Source of the DNA: Dermatemys mawii | Lineage: Eukaryota > Chordata > Testudines > Dermatemydidae | Assembly: GCA_007922305.1 (NCBI GenBank) | Contig: ML677335.1 | Coordinates: 21,201,933-21,265,932, forward strand | Length of the DNA stretch: 64,000 nt | Direction of reading: 5' to 3' | In this document: piece by piece, positions 48,876 through 60,000 of the stretch | Layout of the letters: the number at the start of each line of letters is the position of its first letter | How positions within the stretch are numbered: position 1 is the stretch's first letter | The notes under the pieces: model-generated | What the model saw: only the letters and a program-made list of their open reading frames with translations | What the model was told of the DNA's origin: nothing | Databases searched by the model: none | Made by a program: the position numbers and the translations under genes

Positions 48876-50496
48876 TGGGGTCTCTAGGCACTGCAAAGAA
48901 CCATCCTATAAGCATGAGCCTAGTCAAAGCACAATCATCTCCCTTACTTGTTTGCAACTTTTAGCTTTCAGGACACTAATAGAAAAACCTTAACAAGTTG
49001 GATTGTTTTCTCATGTGTTTGGCACTGAAACATTTTTCTACAATCTGATCCAGCTCTTCATCACCCTTCTGCTTCTGTCCATCTCATTTTATTCTTGTCC
49101 CTCATCGTTCTGTTCCTTTCCTAATCCTTTTGACACATACCCCCTCTTCCATCTATTTATCAGTACTATTACAGTTAGAGTGCCATACTTTTCTGATGTT
49201 GGTCCTCAAAGATATGAGAATTTCAAATGTACAGCAAGCATCAAAGACATCTACAAATACTAGCTCAGTTACCACACCAGTGTTTGAGATGTAAGATAGA
49301 TAGATGATCTATTTACACACAATAGTAGTGATTTGTCTGCACCGATCAGGTAACTAGATTTAAGGAATACATGTCAGATTCCTCTAACCCACTCATCATT
49401 GGTGTATGGCCAGGCAAAAACCAGGAGCCAAATTCCCTGATAGTGTAAATGGGAGAAAGTGCACAAAAGCATATGCAACCTGAACAGAAATGAGTTAATT
49501 TCAATGAGTTTCGCCCATTTAAACTAGAGAAGAATTGAATCTTATTTTTTAACTTTTAATTTGTTTGTCCCAGACTTAAGGAACTCATCAGCTCTTTCAT
49601 GCCTCTTTTCAGTACAAGAGATGCTTAAGTATAGAATTTTCTACATGTAAATGTTACAAACCTATTTGTGGAGGCCATCAGGAAATCTGTTCCTAAAAGC
49701 ACATTTTTATGTGCATAATCTGAAAGCAACTTTAATGTAATTACGTTCCACCAGTAAGTAAGAACTTTTGCACTTGATGGAGGTGAATTATTGTTATCCC
49801 AGCCTGGGAGTGAACAAGAATGGAGCCAGAAAAGGTAAATGTAAAATGAACCATATAACAAGCGGCATGCTTGATCCCAGGGGATGCAACAGAGATATCA
49901 TACTGAATGGAAAAACAGGGATAGTCTGTGTAGTGCATATAATAAAAGAAGATTATGCATTGTCATTTGTTATTAGAACTTGCACTTGGTGGTAGAATAG
50001 GATCTCCAGCTGCTGCTAGTTGATCCCCTTAAAGGAGTGACCAGGACAACAGTTTTCCATCTGCTTTCAGCCAGAATGATTGACTTCCTCCCACCCACCC
50101 CAAACATGACTCTCACCTTTGAGAACACACATCTGCAAAGTGCTCTCTATGGAGTTACACCTTAAATCTACTTTTTAAATGATATCAGTACAAAGGCAAG
50201 CAGCCTGTTTATTAAACGGATCTAATTCAGGACCCACTTAAGTAAGTCGGAGCCCTTCCCTTGATTTCAAAAGGCTTTCAATCAGCCCCACAAACTTGAC
50301 ACCCGTGCTCCCTCCTTTGCAGGTGCTGGCTGTGGGTTTTAGGGTTGAGTTTAGTGAGTTATTATTAAACTATAAAGGCTTGGATCTGCCTTTGAGAAAC
50401 AGCTTCCCTCCCCACAGCTGCAGTCAGTGGATGTAACAGTATTCCCTCAGGCTGCTTGGCAGGGCCTTTTCCATGAACAGTTAACACCTCCCTGTC
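48876..50496. other. Non-coding DNA
   Basis: Nothing recognised; short frames only. Confidence 0.45.
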
Positions 50497-51625
50497 AGAA
50501 CATAAGAACAGCTGTACTGGGTCAGACCAAAGGTCCATCCAGTCCAGTATCCTGTCTACCGACAGTGGCCAACGCCAAGTGCCCTGGAGTGAGTGAAACT
50601 AACAGGTAATGATCAAGTGATCTCTCTCCAGCCAGCCATCACCCCCCTCTGACAAACAGAGGCTAGGGACACCATTCCTTGCCCAGCCTGGATAATAGCC
50701 ATTAATGGACTTAACCTTCATGAATTTATCCAGTTCTCTTTTAAACCCTGTTATAGTCCTAGCCTTCACATCCTCCTCTAGCAAGGAGTTCCACAGGTTG
50801 ACTGTGTTCTGTGTAAAGAAGAACATCCTTTTATTTGTTTTAAACCTGCAGCCCATTAATTTCATTTGGTGGCTCCTAGTTCTTGTATTATGCAAACAAG
50901 TAAATAACTTCTCCTTATTCACTTCCTCCACACCACTCATAATTTTATATACCTCTGTCATAGCCCCCCTTAATCTCCTCTTTTGCAAGCTGAAAAGTCC
51001 TCTCCTCATATGGAACCTGTTCCAACCCCCTAATCATTTTAGTTGCCCGTCTCTGAACCTTTTCTAATGCCAGTATATCCTTTTTGAGATGAGGAGCCCA
51101 CATCTGTATGCAGTATTCAAGATGTGGGCACACCATGAATTTATATAAAGGCAATAAGATATTCTCGGTTTAATTCTCTATCCCTTTTTTAATGATTCCT
51201 ATAATTCTGTTTGGTTTTTTTGACTGCCACTGCACACTGCATGGATACCTTTAGAGAATTATCCGTGATGACTCCAAGATCTTTTTCCTGATTAGTTGGA
51301 GCTAAATTAGCCTCCTTCATATTATACATATAGTTTGTTATTTTTTCCAGTGTGCATTACTTTACATTTATCCACATTACATTTTCATTTGCCATTTTGT
51401 TGCCCAATCACTTAGTTTTGTGAGATCTTTTTGAAGTTCTTCACAGTCTGCTTTGGTCTTAACTTATCTTAGTATCATCTGCAACTTAACTTAGTATCAT
51501 CTGCAAACTTTGCCACCTCACTGTTTATCCCTTCCTCCAAATCATTTATGAATAAGTTGAATAGGATTGGTCCTAGGACTGACCCTTGGGGAATACAGCT
51601 GGTTATCCCTCTCCACTCTGAAAAT
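50497..51625 (-). mobile_element. CR1 LINE, 5'-truncated
   Basis: The 3' tail AGAACATAAGAAC lies at 50497 on the left. The minus strand holds a 136-codon intact frame (51009-50599) with [16 protein letters not shown] and V-N-L-W-N-S-L motifs of the CR1 ORF2 C-terminus. An upstream frame (51154-50945) carrying C-P-H-L-E-Y-C and [10 protein letters not shown] overlaps it in a different phase, so there is one frameshift near 50985-51010. Text matching the region just after the catalytic box continues to about 51600. A 23-bp unit is duplicated at 51459-51508. The reverse transcriptase core and everything upstream are missing. Confidence 0.9.
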
Positions 51626-52085
51626 TCACAGAATCAAGCCTTTATTTACAAATGAAAAATAGCACAACTTCGTAAGATACAAGGAGGGGTGTGTTTTCTT
51701 CTCTGTATAAGTATATGTATATAAAAAGATACCCTCAAAGTATTTATACATTTAATGCTGCTGGTCTAATAGGCTTATAAAGATTATGTCTTTTCCTACT
51801 ACTTGTGGGTAAAATAACCAGCACAAAATGCACCAGGCAGCAAGCCAGATCTTTGCAAGAAGAAGCTAAGACAAGGATCTAGTGTTATTCTTTGAGCTAA
51901 AATATAGCTGAACTACTGGAATTGAGTATATGCATATGCAAATAGGAAGCTACAAAGTGATACATGATATAATTTTGATTGCCAAGAAATAATCCCAAAA
52001 TCTTCTCACTGGCTCAGTCTCTCTCAACTCATTCTCATTCACAGAGCTAGGCACATAATTCCAGCATTTAATGGAATGCCCATTT
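51626..52085. other. Non-coding DNA between two CR1 copies
   Basis: AT-rich, nothing recognised. Confidence 0.45.
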
Positions 52086-53014
52086 CTCATAGACTCATAG
52101 ACTTTAAACCTATGAGAAAGGGACCAGAAGGGACCATTATGATCATCTAGTCTGACCTCCTGCACAACGCAGGCCACAGAATTTTACCCACCCATTACTG
52201 CAATATACCTCTCACCTATATCTGAGCTATTGAAGTCCTCAAATCTTGGTTTAAGGACTTCAAAGTACAGAGAACCCTCCAGCAAGTGGCCCATGCCCCC
52301 TGCTGCAGAGGAAGGCAAAAAACCTCCAGGGCCTCTGCCAATTTGCCCTGGAGGAAAATTCCTTCCCGACACCAAATATGGTGATCAGCTGAACCCTGAG
52401 CATGTGGGCAAGACTCACCAGCCAGACACCCAGGACAGAATTCTCTGTAGTATCTTAGATCCCTTCCCCTCCAACTTTCCATCATATACCACCAGGCCCT
52501 TCTATTACCATAGTCAAAGATCAATTGCCAAAATTATGTTTTCCCATCACACCATCTCCTCCATAAACTTATCAAGCTTCGTCTTGAAGCCAGATACGTC
52601 TTCTGCCCCCACAGCCTTCCCCTGGAAGGCTGTTCCAGAATTTCACTCCTCTGATGGTTAGAAACCTTCATCTAATTTCAAGTCTAAGCTTCCTGTTGAC
52701 TAGTTTTTATCCATTTGTTCCTGTGGCCACATTAGTACTAAATTTAAATAATTCCTCTCCCTCCATGGTATTTATTCTTCTGATATATTTATAGAGAGTA
52801 ATCATTTCTCCCCTCAGCCTTCTTTTGGCTAAGCTACACAAGCCCAGCTCCCTGAGCCTCCCCTCATAAGACAGGTTTTCCATTCCTTGGATCATCCTAG
52901 TTGCCCTTCTCTGCACCTATTCTAGTTTGAATTCATCCTTCTTAAACATGGGAGACCAGAACTGCACACAGTATTCCAGATGAGGTCTCACCAGTGCCTT
53001 ATATAACGGTACTA
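52086..53014 (-). mobile_element. CR1 LINE with long 3' UTR
   Basis: At the left end two CATAGACT units (52088-52104) form the CR1 8-bp tail on the minus strand. Next come the 3' UTR text TCTGACCTCCTGCACAACGC (52152) and a long untranslated stretch. A minus-strand frame at 52916-52707 encodes R-R-A-T-R-M-I-Q-G, L-C-S-L-A-K-R-R-L-R-G and Y-K-Y-I of the ORF2 C-terminus. A short extra piece near 52108-52130 (CCTATGAGAAAGGGACC) interrupts the usual tail. It is a different subfamily from the copy at 50497, with a longer UTR, but lies in the same orientation. Confidence 0.9.
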
Positions 53015-54964
53015 AGAAGTAGGTGGTTTATATGGAATCTAGTAGACCTCATAAATATGTTTCCTTAGCAAACCCCAGACATTTAAACATAGCAACTAAG
53101 ATTTCCTTGTACTCTCTCATTACATGCTGGAGAACTGTCACATTATAGGTCTGCCAACTGGTAATACAGCTCACTGGCTCCCACAGCCATACACATGGTG
53201 CATATCACTGCCCACACAGGTTTGGCCTCACAGACTCTCCACCAGGACAGTGGGAATCATGGGGCCAAAACTGAGTGAATGGCATTGTGACCCTGAGGCA
53301 TGGGATTACACCACCACTCAGGTTTGTCAAGACACAGGGGACAGTGCGTCCAACTTTGAGTGGGTACATTGGGCAGTGGGATGGTCAGCAGTGCTTCACC
53401 TCACTGCTGCCATGGATTGGTTCTTGTACCAGGGCTGCCCCACCCAAGCAGCCTGCTCAGCTTTTCCCTGTTTCCAGAAGCCTGTATCCCACCTCTGAGA
53501 CAGGAAGAAATACTGCACCTGGGCAGGGCAGGCTGGAAAATGGGGGGTGAGGTGCTGGGCTGGCAGCTGCAGTGGCAATGGCTCCACAGGAATTGATGGT
53601 GTGTACCATGGGAAAATGTTCTGGGGTCAACCCTGCTACATTCCTTATCATTGGCTAAAAGACTGATTTACTGAACTGAAGCACAGAGTTAGTGAGGATT
53701 TTCTGAGTGATCTTTGAGGCTAGGAATTTTCAAATAAGTAAAAAAATAGTGAAAGATGAACCACACAAAGTTTAGAGTTTAGCTCCTGTCAGACTTTTAT
53801 TCAAACTCTTCTTAGGACTCCATCAAGCTCTCTGATCATATCTGCCATCCACTCCCATAACTAGGCTTCCGCTACCAGGCTGGTGACCATAAAGCAAAAA
53901 TAGAGGCCTGTAATATGATCCTCCTCCAGTGCCTGTCTAAGCCCAGCCAGAAAGCTGATTTTCTTTCTATTTCTGGGCCTCACCAGAGAAGCCAGTCATG
54001 AAGTTTGAATCCAGACCACATCTGAACACTCAATCATCATTCTGTTTTTGGCACACTTCTCTTCCTGTCAGAGCCAAAGAGCTCAGTTGTATTATTCTGC
54101 TTTCCCTTTCTGTATAAGGATTCATCTGATGTCCATGGGAAATCTGTGTCTGTTGGAGAGGGAAGAATATCAGAGACAAGATACAACACACCAATGTGAA
54201 AAATTTTGCTCAGTAACCACAAACTGGGGGGGAAATCTGGAATTTTTGGAATCATGAAGGGAGACAAATATTTTAAAGTATCTGGGCTTCATTTTAGATG
54301 TATGGTTCAAAAATCATTTTCCCTTCCTCCTCTCCTAGTTTCCTCTCTTTAGGAAGGGTACATAAATATTACTTATTTGTGATACCCAATATCACAATAA
54401 CTTTAGTACTTTCAATTGTATATTTGTTAAGTTACATTACATTGGGGGTTTTGGGGGGAGGTTGTTTTGGTTTTTTTCCTGAGCAGATGCCTAATGGCCA
54501 AATTGGATAATTTCCCCTATAACTTGGAGGGATCAAATTTATCTACATTTGTATTTTGAACTGCAGCATTTCACACTAAAGCTGTGAAAAACAAGACACT
54601 TAACTTTATATTTGATATGGCAGGTGGTATAAAATGTGGTTATCATTTTAACCATCGTGTAATCTGGGACAGTGGGAGTTAAAGATTGCAGGGATCAGAA
54701 TTTAAGAGTGTCATATCAGTCGTACAGCTCTGGAAATCAACTGCCAGGAACTAGACACCAGCATAAGTAGCAGCCCTCTATATCTTAAATACCTAATCTG
54801 GTACAGCAAGTTCAAAAAGTGATAGTAGAGGATTGAAATTCAGAGCTGTCACCTTTTTCCATGCACTCATGGTGGAAAGGATAGTGCTGCAACAATTCGG
54901 GCACCACTTCTATAAACACAGAGCAACACAGTTTAATATCTTTACTAAAGCACATACTCTATAG
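53015..54964. other. Non-coding DNA, GC-richer in part
   Basis: 53140-53640 is GC-richer and has overlapping plus-strand frames of 124, 91 and 78 codons with no domain; I do not recognise it and suspect an unlisted repeat. At 53858-53882 the words CTAGGCTTCCGCTACCAGGC and GGTG match the element at 55367-55391 almost exactly. Confidence 0.45.
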
Positions 54965-55145
54965 CAGGGGTTCTCAAATCTCACTGTACTGAGACCCCTT
55001 TCTGAGAACAAAAACTATTACACGTCCCCAGGAGAGGGGACTGAAACCTGAACCTGCCTGAGCCCCACTGCCCCGGCTAGGGGGTGGGGGGTTCAAAGTC
55101 GAAGCCCAAGGGCTTCAGCCCCAAACAAGGAGCCTGTAACCCGAG
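54965..55145 (+). mobile_element. hAT element, left-end fragment
   Basis: CAGGGGTTCTCAAA at 54965 is a typical hAT (Charlie-type) terminus. It is followed by GAGACCCCTTTCTGAGAACA and a GC-rich body with GAAGCCCAAGGGCTTC. The right inverted repeat is absent; the sequence fades before the LTR inserted at 55201. Confidence 0.65.
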
Positions 55146-55200
55146 CCCTGGCTGCTGTACTAATAATACGATGATTCAGCCCATCACTTTCAATCCGTCC

Positions 55201-55916
55201 TGTCATGGGGTGCAACACTCACCGCTGGACTGGCACCTCCTCTGGGGATTAGCTCAAGGCAATATCCTGCTGTCCACAATTTGCACCCAGTCATTCTGCC
55301 TCTGTTTCTGCTTCCTTCTTCACTCTTACTTCAGGGCCACTGTTACTTAGGGCTTGTCTCCACTTACTAGGCTTCCCCTACCAGGCTGGTGTTGATTGCT
55401 CACCCATTGATTGCAGTACTCTAAAGGAATGAGAAGCATAAGGTAAGTTGACGGGAGAGTTTCTCCCGTTGACCCAGCGTGGTGTAGACACCACAAAAAG
55501 TCAACCAAACGTATGTCAATTCCAGCCACATTATTCATATAACTGGAGTTGCATAACTTAGGTTGACTTAGCCCCATAATGTAGACCTGCCCTCAGTCCC
55601 AGCAGACAGCTAAGAGGAACTCCCTTTTACTCCCCCAGTTACTACCAGCAATTCCTCTGTCCATGGTGCTGCAGCCTCTTTTACCTGCTAGAAACCCTGT
55701 CATTATTCCTAGAGCTCCAGGGCATGACTGCCTGGCTGGCCCCAGGGCTCCTTTTATATGAGCCCTGCTGAGCCAAGATTGGTTGCTCCCTGCAATCCCT
55801 CTCTTATTGGCTGCAGGCTGCACAACCACTCTAGGCCACTCGGAGGATTCACCTCCACTGCTCCCTCCTGGGAGCACGCCCGTTCCATGCCAGTGTGAGG
55901 TAGACACCCCATCACA
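55201..55916 (-). mobile_element. Solo LTR interrupted by a miniature transposon
   Basis: Ends TGTCATGGGGTG and ACACCCCATCACA are TG..CA and also mutually inverted. Flanks CGTCC and AGTCC agree at 4 of 5 positions. On the minus strand a TATA box CATATAAAAG lies at 55751-55760, with CCAAT cores at 55778-55782 and 55806-55810. The upstream part is homologous to the LTR at 48021-48875, so the two are copies of one family in the same orientation. Without the 244-bp insertion it is about 472 bp. A 112-codon minus frame at 55593-55931 is not a gene. Confidence 0.75.
55350..55593. mobile_element. Miniature DNA transposon inside the LTR
   Basis: Ends GGGCTTGTCTCCAC and GTAGACCTGCCC are inverted with about 9 of 12 matches, the same end class as the element at 62104-62310. 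The interior has GTTGACGGGAGAGTTTCTCC and CATATAACTGGAGTTGCATA, matching a turtle element that I recall. No clear target duplication is seen. Confidence 0.65.
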
Positions 55917-56729
55917 AGTCCCAAAAAGCAAATTATATCAATACCTTTGACTGCTCCTGCTAGTATAGTTCAGACTTGGAAAGGAAACAAATGGTGTCTG
56001 CATTAACCCAAATTCTTATTAATTGTGGATTACCTGCACACTCTGCTTGATTTCATTTGCAGTTTTTAATGAACTATTTATCCCACATTAATTTGTGTTG
56101 ATTTCAACAAATAAGATCTTGTATAAACATTCAGGCACTGAAAATGTTTTTCTTCATTCACCACAGTTATATACTCATTCAGGTTCATTTATTTGAAAGA
56201 CAAAAATTAAGAATAGGCAAAAAGCTATTTTTTGTCCAAAATATTGTGTGTCTTCTGTTTGCTGCCAAGAAAGGAACTTAGGTCCCAGTCTGCAAATAGC
56301 TATTCATAGGAGCTATTTCCCACATTGTAAGATCTAAGGAAAGATTCTCTGTGGAGAAGTGTTTCAGGGTTTGGCTGTTATTGAATAAGCAACAATTATG
56401 GCATTTTTAACTCCTGGGGTGCTTGGGGTAATTGTCTTGTTGATGTCACACAGTGGTTTTGCAAAACACTCCCAGCTGCAATAAAAAGTTATGAGGTTTG
56501 TAGAAAGTACACTGCTCTCTAAGTATGTAGGAAATTCTTGCTACTAATTTCAGAAAAAGCCATGAACTCACTAGACATTGCTTCATAGATCATAAAGAAA
56601 TCTGATGTTTCCTTCAACAAAAGAACCCATCTATAGGAAATTTAATATTTTTAATGCGTATTATGATAGTTCCTAGGAACCAATGAAGAATGTGGCCCTG
56701 CTATGCCAAGCACTGTATGCACAATAGTA
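55917..56729. other. Non-coding DNA
   Basis: AT-rich, nothing recognised. Confidence 0.45.
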
Positions 56730-57063
56730 CAGGGGTCTCCAAACTACGTCCTGGGGGCCGGATCCAGCCCGCGGCTTCGATTTGTCTGGCCCTCCAGCTA
56801 AGCAGGCACGCTGATCAGGTACATGGAGAAGCTGCGCCCCCCACCCCCCAAGCTGCTGCCGGCAGCCCCATGTGTGGAGGGGTGAGTGCCCCTTTGGCAG
56901 CAGCTGGAGGAGTAAAGGGGGGCGTGGCAGAGGCAGGAGGAGCAAAGGGGGGGAGATTTTGCATATATTTGCATATATTTAATTTTTTCACAGTTGCTTC
57001 GGCCCACGAAGCCCCTTGGAAAATCTAATATGGCCCTCGTCTCATAAAGTTTGCAGACCCCTG
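56730..57063. mobile_element. hAT non-autonomous element with 8-bp duplication
   Basis: Terminal inverted repeats CAGGGGTCTCCAAACT (56730-56745) and AGTTTGCAGACCCCTG (57048-57063) match at 15 of 16. Flanks CAATAGTA (56722-56729) and CAACAGTA (57064-57071) match at 7 of 8. At 334 bp with a GC-rich middle it has no transposase; the frames of 90 and 112 codons across it are not genes. Confidence 0.9.
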
Positions 57064-59484
57064 CAACAGTAGATAGTAAGATTTTCAGGGAGGGACTACC
57101 TAAATGGACAAGTCAGAGCAGGATAGGGGAAAGCAGAAAGACCTATTCAAAGGAATGAAGTTTAAAAGGCTCTTTAACATTTTTATTTAAAATCTGTAGG
57201 TTTATAATTTCTAATCTATCATCTTTTGAGCCATCCGCCAGAATTCTATAACAAACATAATTTTGTAGCAAATTCTATAGGTAGGTCTAAATATCAACAA
57301 AGGTTAGCATTTTCCATTACAATCAATAGGACTTTTCCACCAGGCTATATTTCCAAGGATCTAGTCTTGCAGTGTGGCCACTTTGCAGAGCAGGTCTAAG
57401 CCAGTGCAGAAAGGCACAGGAGATGCATTTAAGTATAGAGTGATTCTCGGGGAGCACAAAGGACAGGCCTAGCCTATTCAGATACATACATACATCTGAA
57501 GAGTGATTGGAGTAAGAGGGGTGCAGATGGTTCTCTCTTCCAGCCAACCGATTCTGGCTACTGGTTCTGTACCATGAGGCTACTGGTGACTGGAGAATAA
57601 CTTAAAGCTCTAACTTATGCTAGGCAGCTGTTCTAATGTATGCTCGGCAACTGGTCCAGGGCCCAGGACTAGAAGAGTTCAAACCTGAGCTTTATGTCAC
57701 TTTTGCATGCCCTTTCTTCAGTGGCCATAGCTTGACCATAATCCACTGCCTTTAGCTTTATGGTATTCATTTATTTTTCCTATAGTTTGCAGATGTAATG
57801 GTTATTTTATAAACATTATTTTCAACTGAGATAAATAAGTTGTCATTGAATTTATTGCTGATTAAAGATTTATCACTAGTTTAAACAGGAAATATTTTGT
57901 TCATTTGAATCCTATGGCAAGCATTTATTTTGAGCCTAACTGTAATCACAGCTGATTGATCTCTGAATACATTAATTATGGGGATATACTAAACACCATT
58001 TACTTAAGACTTTTATGTATTCTACAAAAAAGAAGTGATCTTTGAGATAGCACCCATTAATATGATTAACAATTCTGGTAGAGAGATTTTGTGATTACTT
58101 GGGGATTTCTAAGGTGTACTGATTGACAGAAAAAGTGAACTGCAATTTACTCCTTGAATAGCTCAAGTGAAACTGTCTTCTCTATAAAATATTACCATCT
58201 GTTCATTTGTATTAAAATTCTTATGCATGTTTGGTCTCAACCACTGTGCATATTGCAAATTTTGTAATACAAATATGGAACAATTCAGCTTGTGCAACTT
58301 TATCTTAAACTATTATATGAATTCTTAAATCCTGTGGCAATTCCCAGAATAAATATAACTTAAAATCTCTTCACTGGTCTTCAGAAGTGATGGACTCAAC
58401 TACTCACATCATCTCTCAAATAAACAGTCAGAAACCCAACAATCAGTTGCTTAACAGAAATAGTCTTTTAATAAAGGCAAAGTAGTATTGTATTCAATTG
58501 CCTTTCGGGATACTTTGGGGTGAAAGCTAAAACCAGAAATTGCCAAATAAGGCAGATCTCTTGTACAAGTTAATAAATGAGTTGTTATATCTCTTGAGAC
58601 GCTTTTCCTGTAGGGGAAGAAAAGATAGAGAAGTTCCATTTAAGTAGTGGTGGAATTGTAGTAAAGCAATTAATATTTGCTTTAATTAATTAATTAGTTA
58701 ATTAATAAAATTAACCCACTTCTGCCTATCTTTATTTTTCTAATCAATTCAGCTGAATATCATACACTATCAGTTTTGTCCAATGACATATTGGTCAGTT
58801 AATATGAACCAAAGCCCGAAAAAGAGAGATCATACAAATAATAATTAAGACAAGATACTTCATACTACTGCATATGGCTAAATTACAGGTTCACTCACTG
58901 GGAGTTTTGTAGAGCTAATTAATAAAATGTTCTGATGGAACATTTTTCCATCAGAAATGCTCTTGTCAAAATCAAAATACTTTTGCAGAAATTTGATTCT
59001 GAAGGTTTTTTAGAAACAAATAAAAATGAACTTGCTTTCACATTTGTTTCAAACTGGGTTTTCATATAAAATTTTGTTAAAGTCAAAATCAAAATAAACC
59101 ATTCTAATCTCTCTAAAATGAGCTTGTTAGTTTTGTTTTATTGGAAATATCTCCATTTTGATTCAGAGCAAAAACAGAATTAACAATTTCCCATCAAATG
59201 GAAACTCCAGATTTTGACCACTGCTAGAGTTTTACTCAAGCAATGATCTTATAATTTGATTTAGACACACACCATTCAGTCATAGTAGCCTCACTATGTT
59301 CTCTACTTTCTTAATAGAGCCCATTCCTTATTCAAGCATAACTTTTCCTGACGTCAATGGGAGCTTTGCCTGGGTAAGGACTGCAGGATCAGGCCTATAC
59401 AGAGCACTCTTTGTTAGTGAGCTGTGCCACAAAAGGGGCAGCCTATGTCAGCTGTTTCAGTCACTTAAGATGGGATTATTAAAA
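57064..59484. other. Repeat-poor non-coding DNA
   Basis: AT-rich. (TTAA)-type repeats lie at 58681-58709. CCTGACGTCAATGGGAGC at 59347 is another copy of the GAAGTCAAT-type palindrome core. No gene. Confidence 0.45.
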
Positions 59485-59590
59485 GCACTCAGCACTGATC
59501 CTAACTATGCTCCCATTAACATCAATAGTAAAATTCCCATTGACTTCAATGATAATTTGCCCAGTGATGAGCATTTTTGAAAATTCTACC
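59485..59590 (+). repeat. Dispersed repeat, copy 1
   Basis: Homologous to 61031-61137. Shared words in the same order are CAGCACTGA, GCTCCCA, AGTAAAATTCCC, TTGA.TTCA.TGA and TTTAAAAATTC/TTGAAAATTC. It contains the near-palindrome CCATTGACTTCAATG. Confidence 0.65.
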
Positions 59591-59649
59591 TTTCAAGTAC
59601 ACTTCAATTCTGAAAGATTATGAAAAAATGCGGACTTCAATAGATCAGT

Positions 59650-60000
59650 CCCCTTAACATTTCCCCCCAGTTGCAAAAACTGCTTATTTCCTTTGGAGTT
59701 CAGTCCAATACACCTCAAAGGACAGGCATAACTCAGTAGACTTCTGGAAAAACAAGATTTATTGCAAGCAATAAGGAGTCAGAGGGGTTATCACCCAAAC
59801 AACTGGCTCAACTCAATACATGTGTGTAGATATTTTATACCCCTGTGTTGATAAGGGAGGGGGACTTTCAATCCACTTACACAGGTGGGAACACTTAATG
59901 GCTATTACATCCATTGTTGGTCTTAATTTATTTCATTTACATGTCTGGTAAACAGGAGGTTCAAAACACTTAGGGGTACTTAGACACTGATGCCTGCACA
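59650..60000 (-). mobile_element. LTR-like promoter and polyadenylation signal
   Basis: On the minus strand a TATA box GTATAAAATA (59831-59840) is followed 68 bp later by AATAAA (59758-59763), the distance expected across an LTR R region. Ends and a duplication were not found, so limits are approximate. Confidence 0.35.

Noticed and set aside
53124..53596. Overlapping plus-strand frames of 124, 91 and 78 codons
   Set aside because: Three phases are open over the same GC-richer stretch, with no recognisable domain; probably an unlisted repeat.
48875..55201. Interval between two related LTRs as a provirus interior
   Set aside because: It contains CR1 copies, a hAT fragment and unique DNA, with no gag, pol or env similarity, and the target duplications do not pair across the two LTRs.
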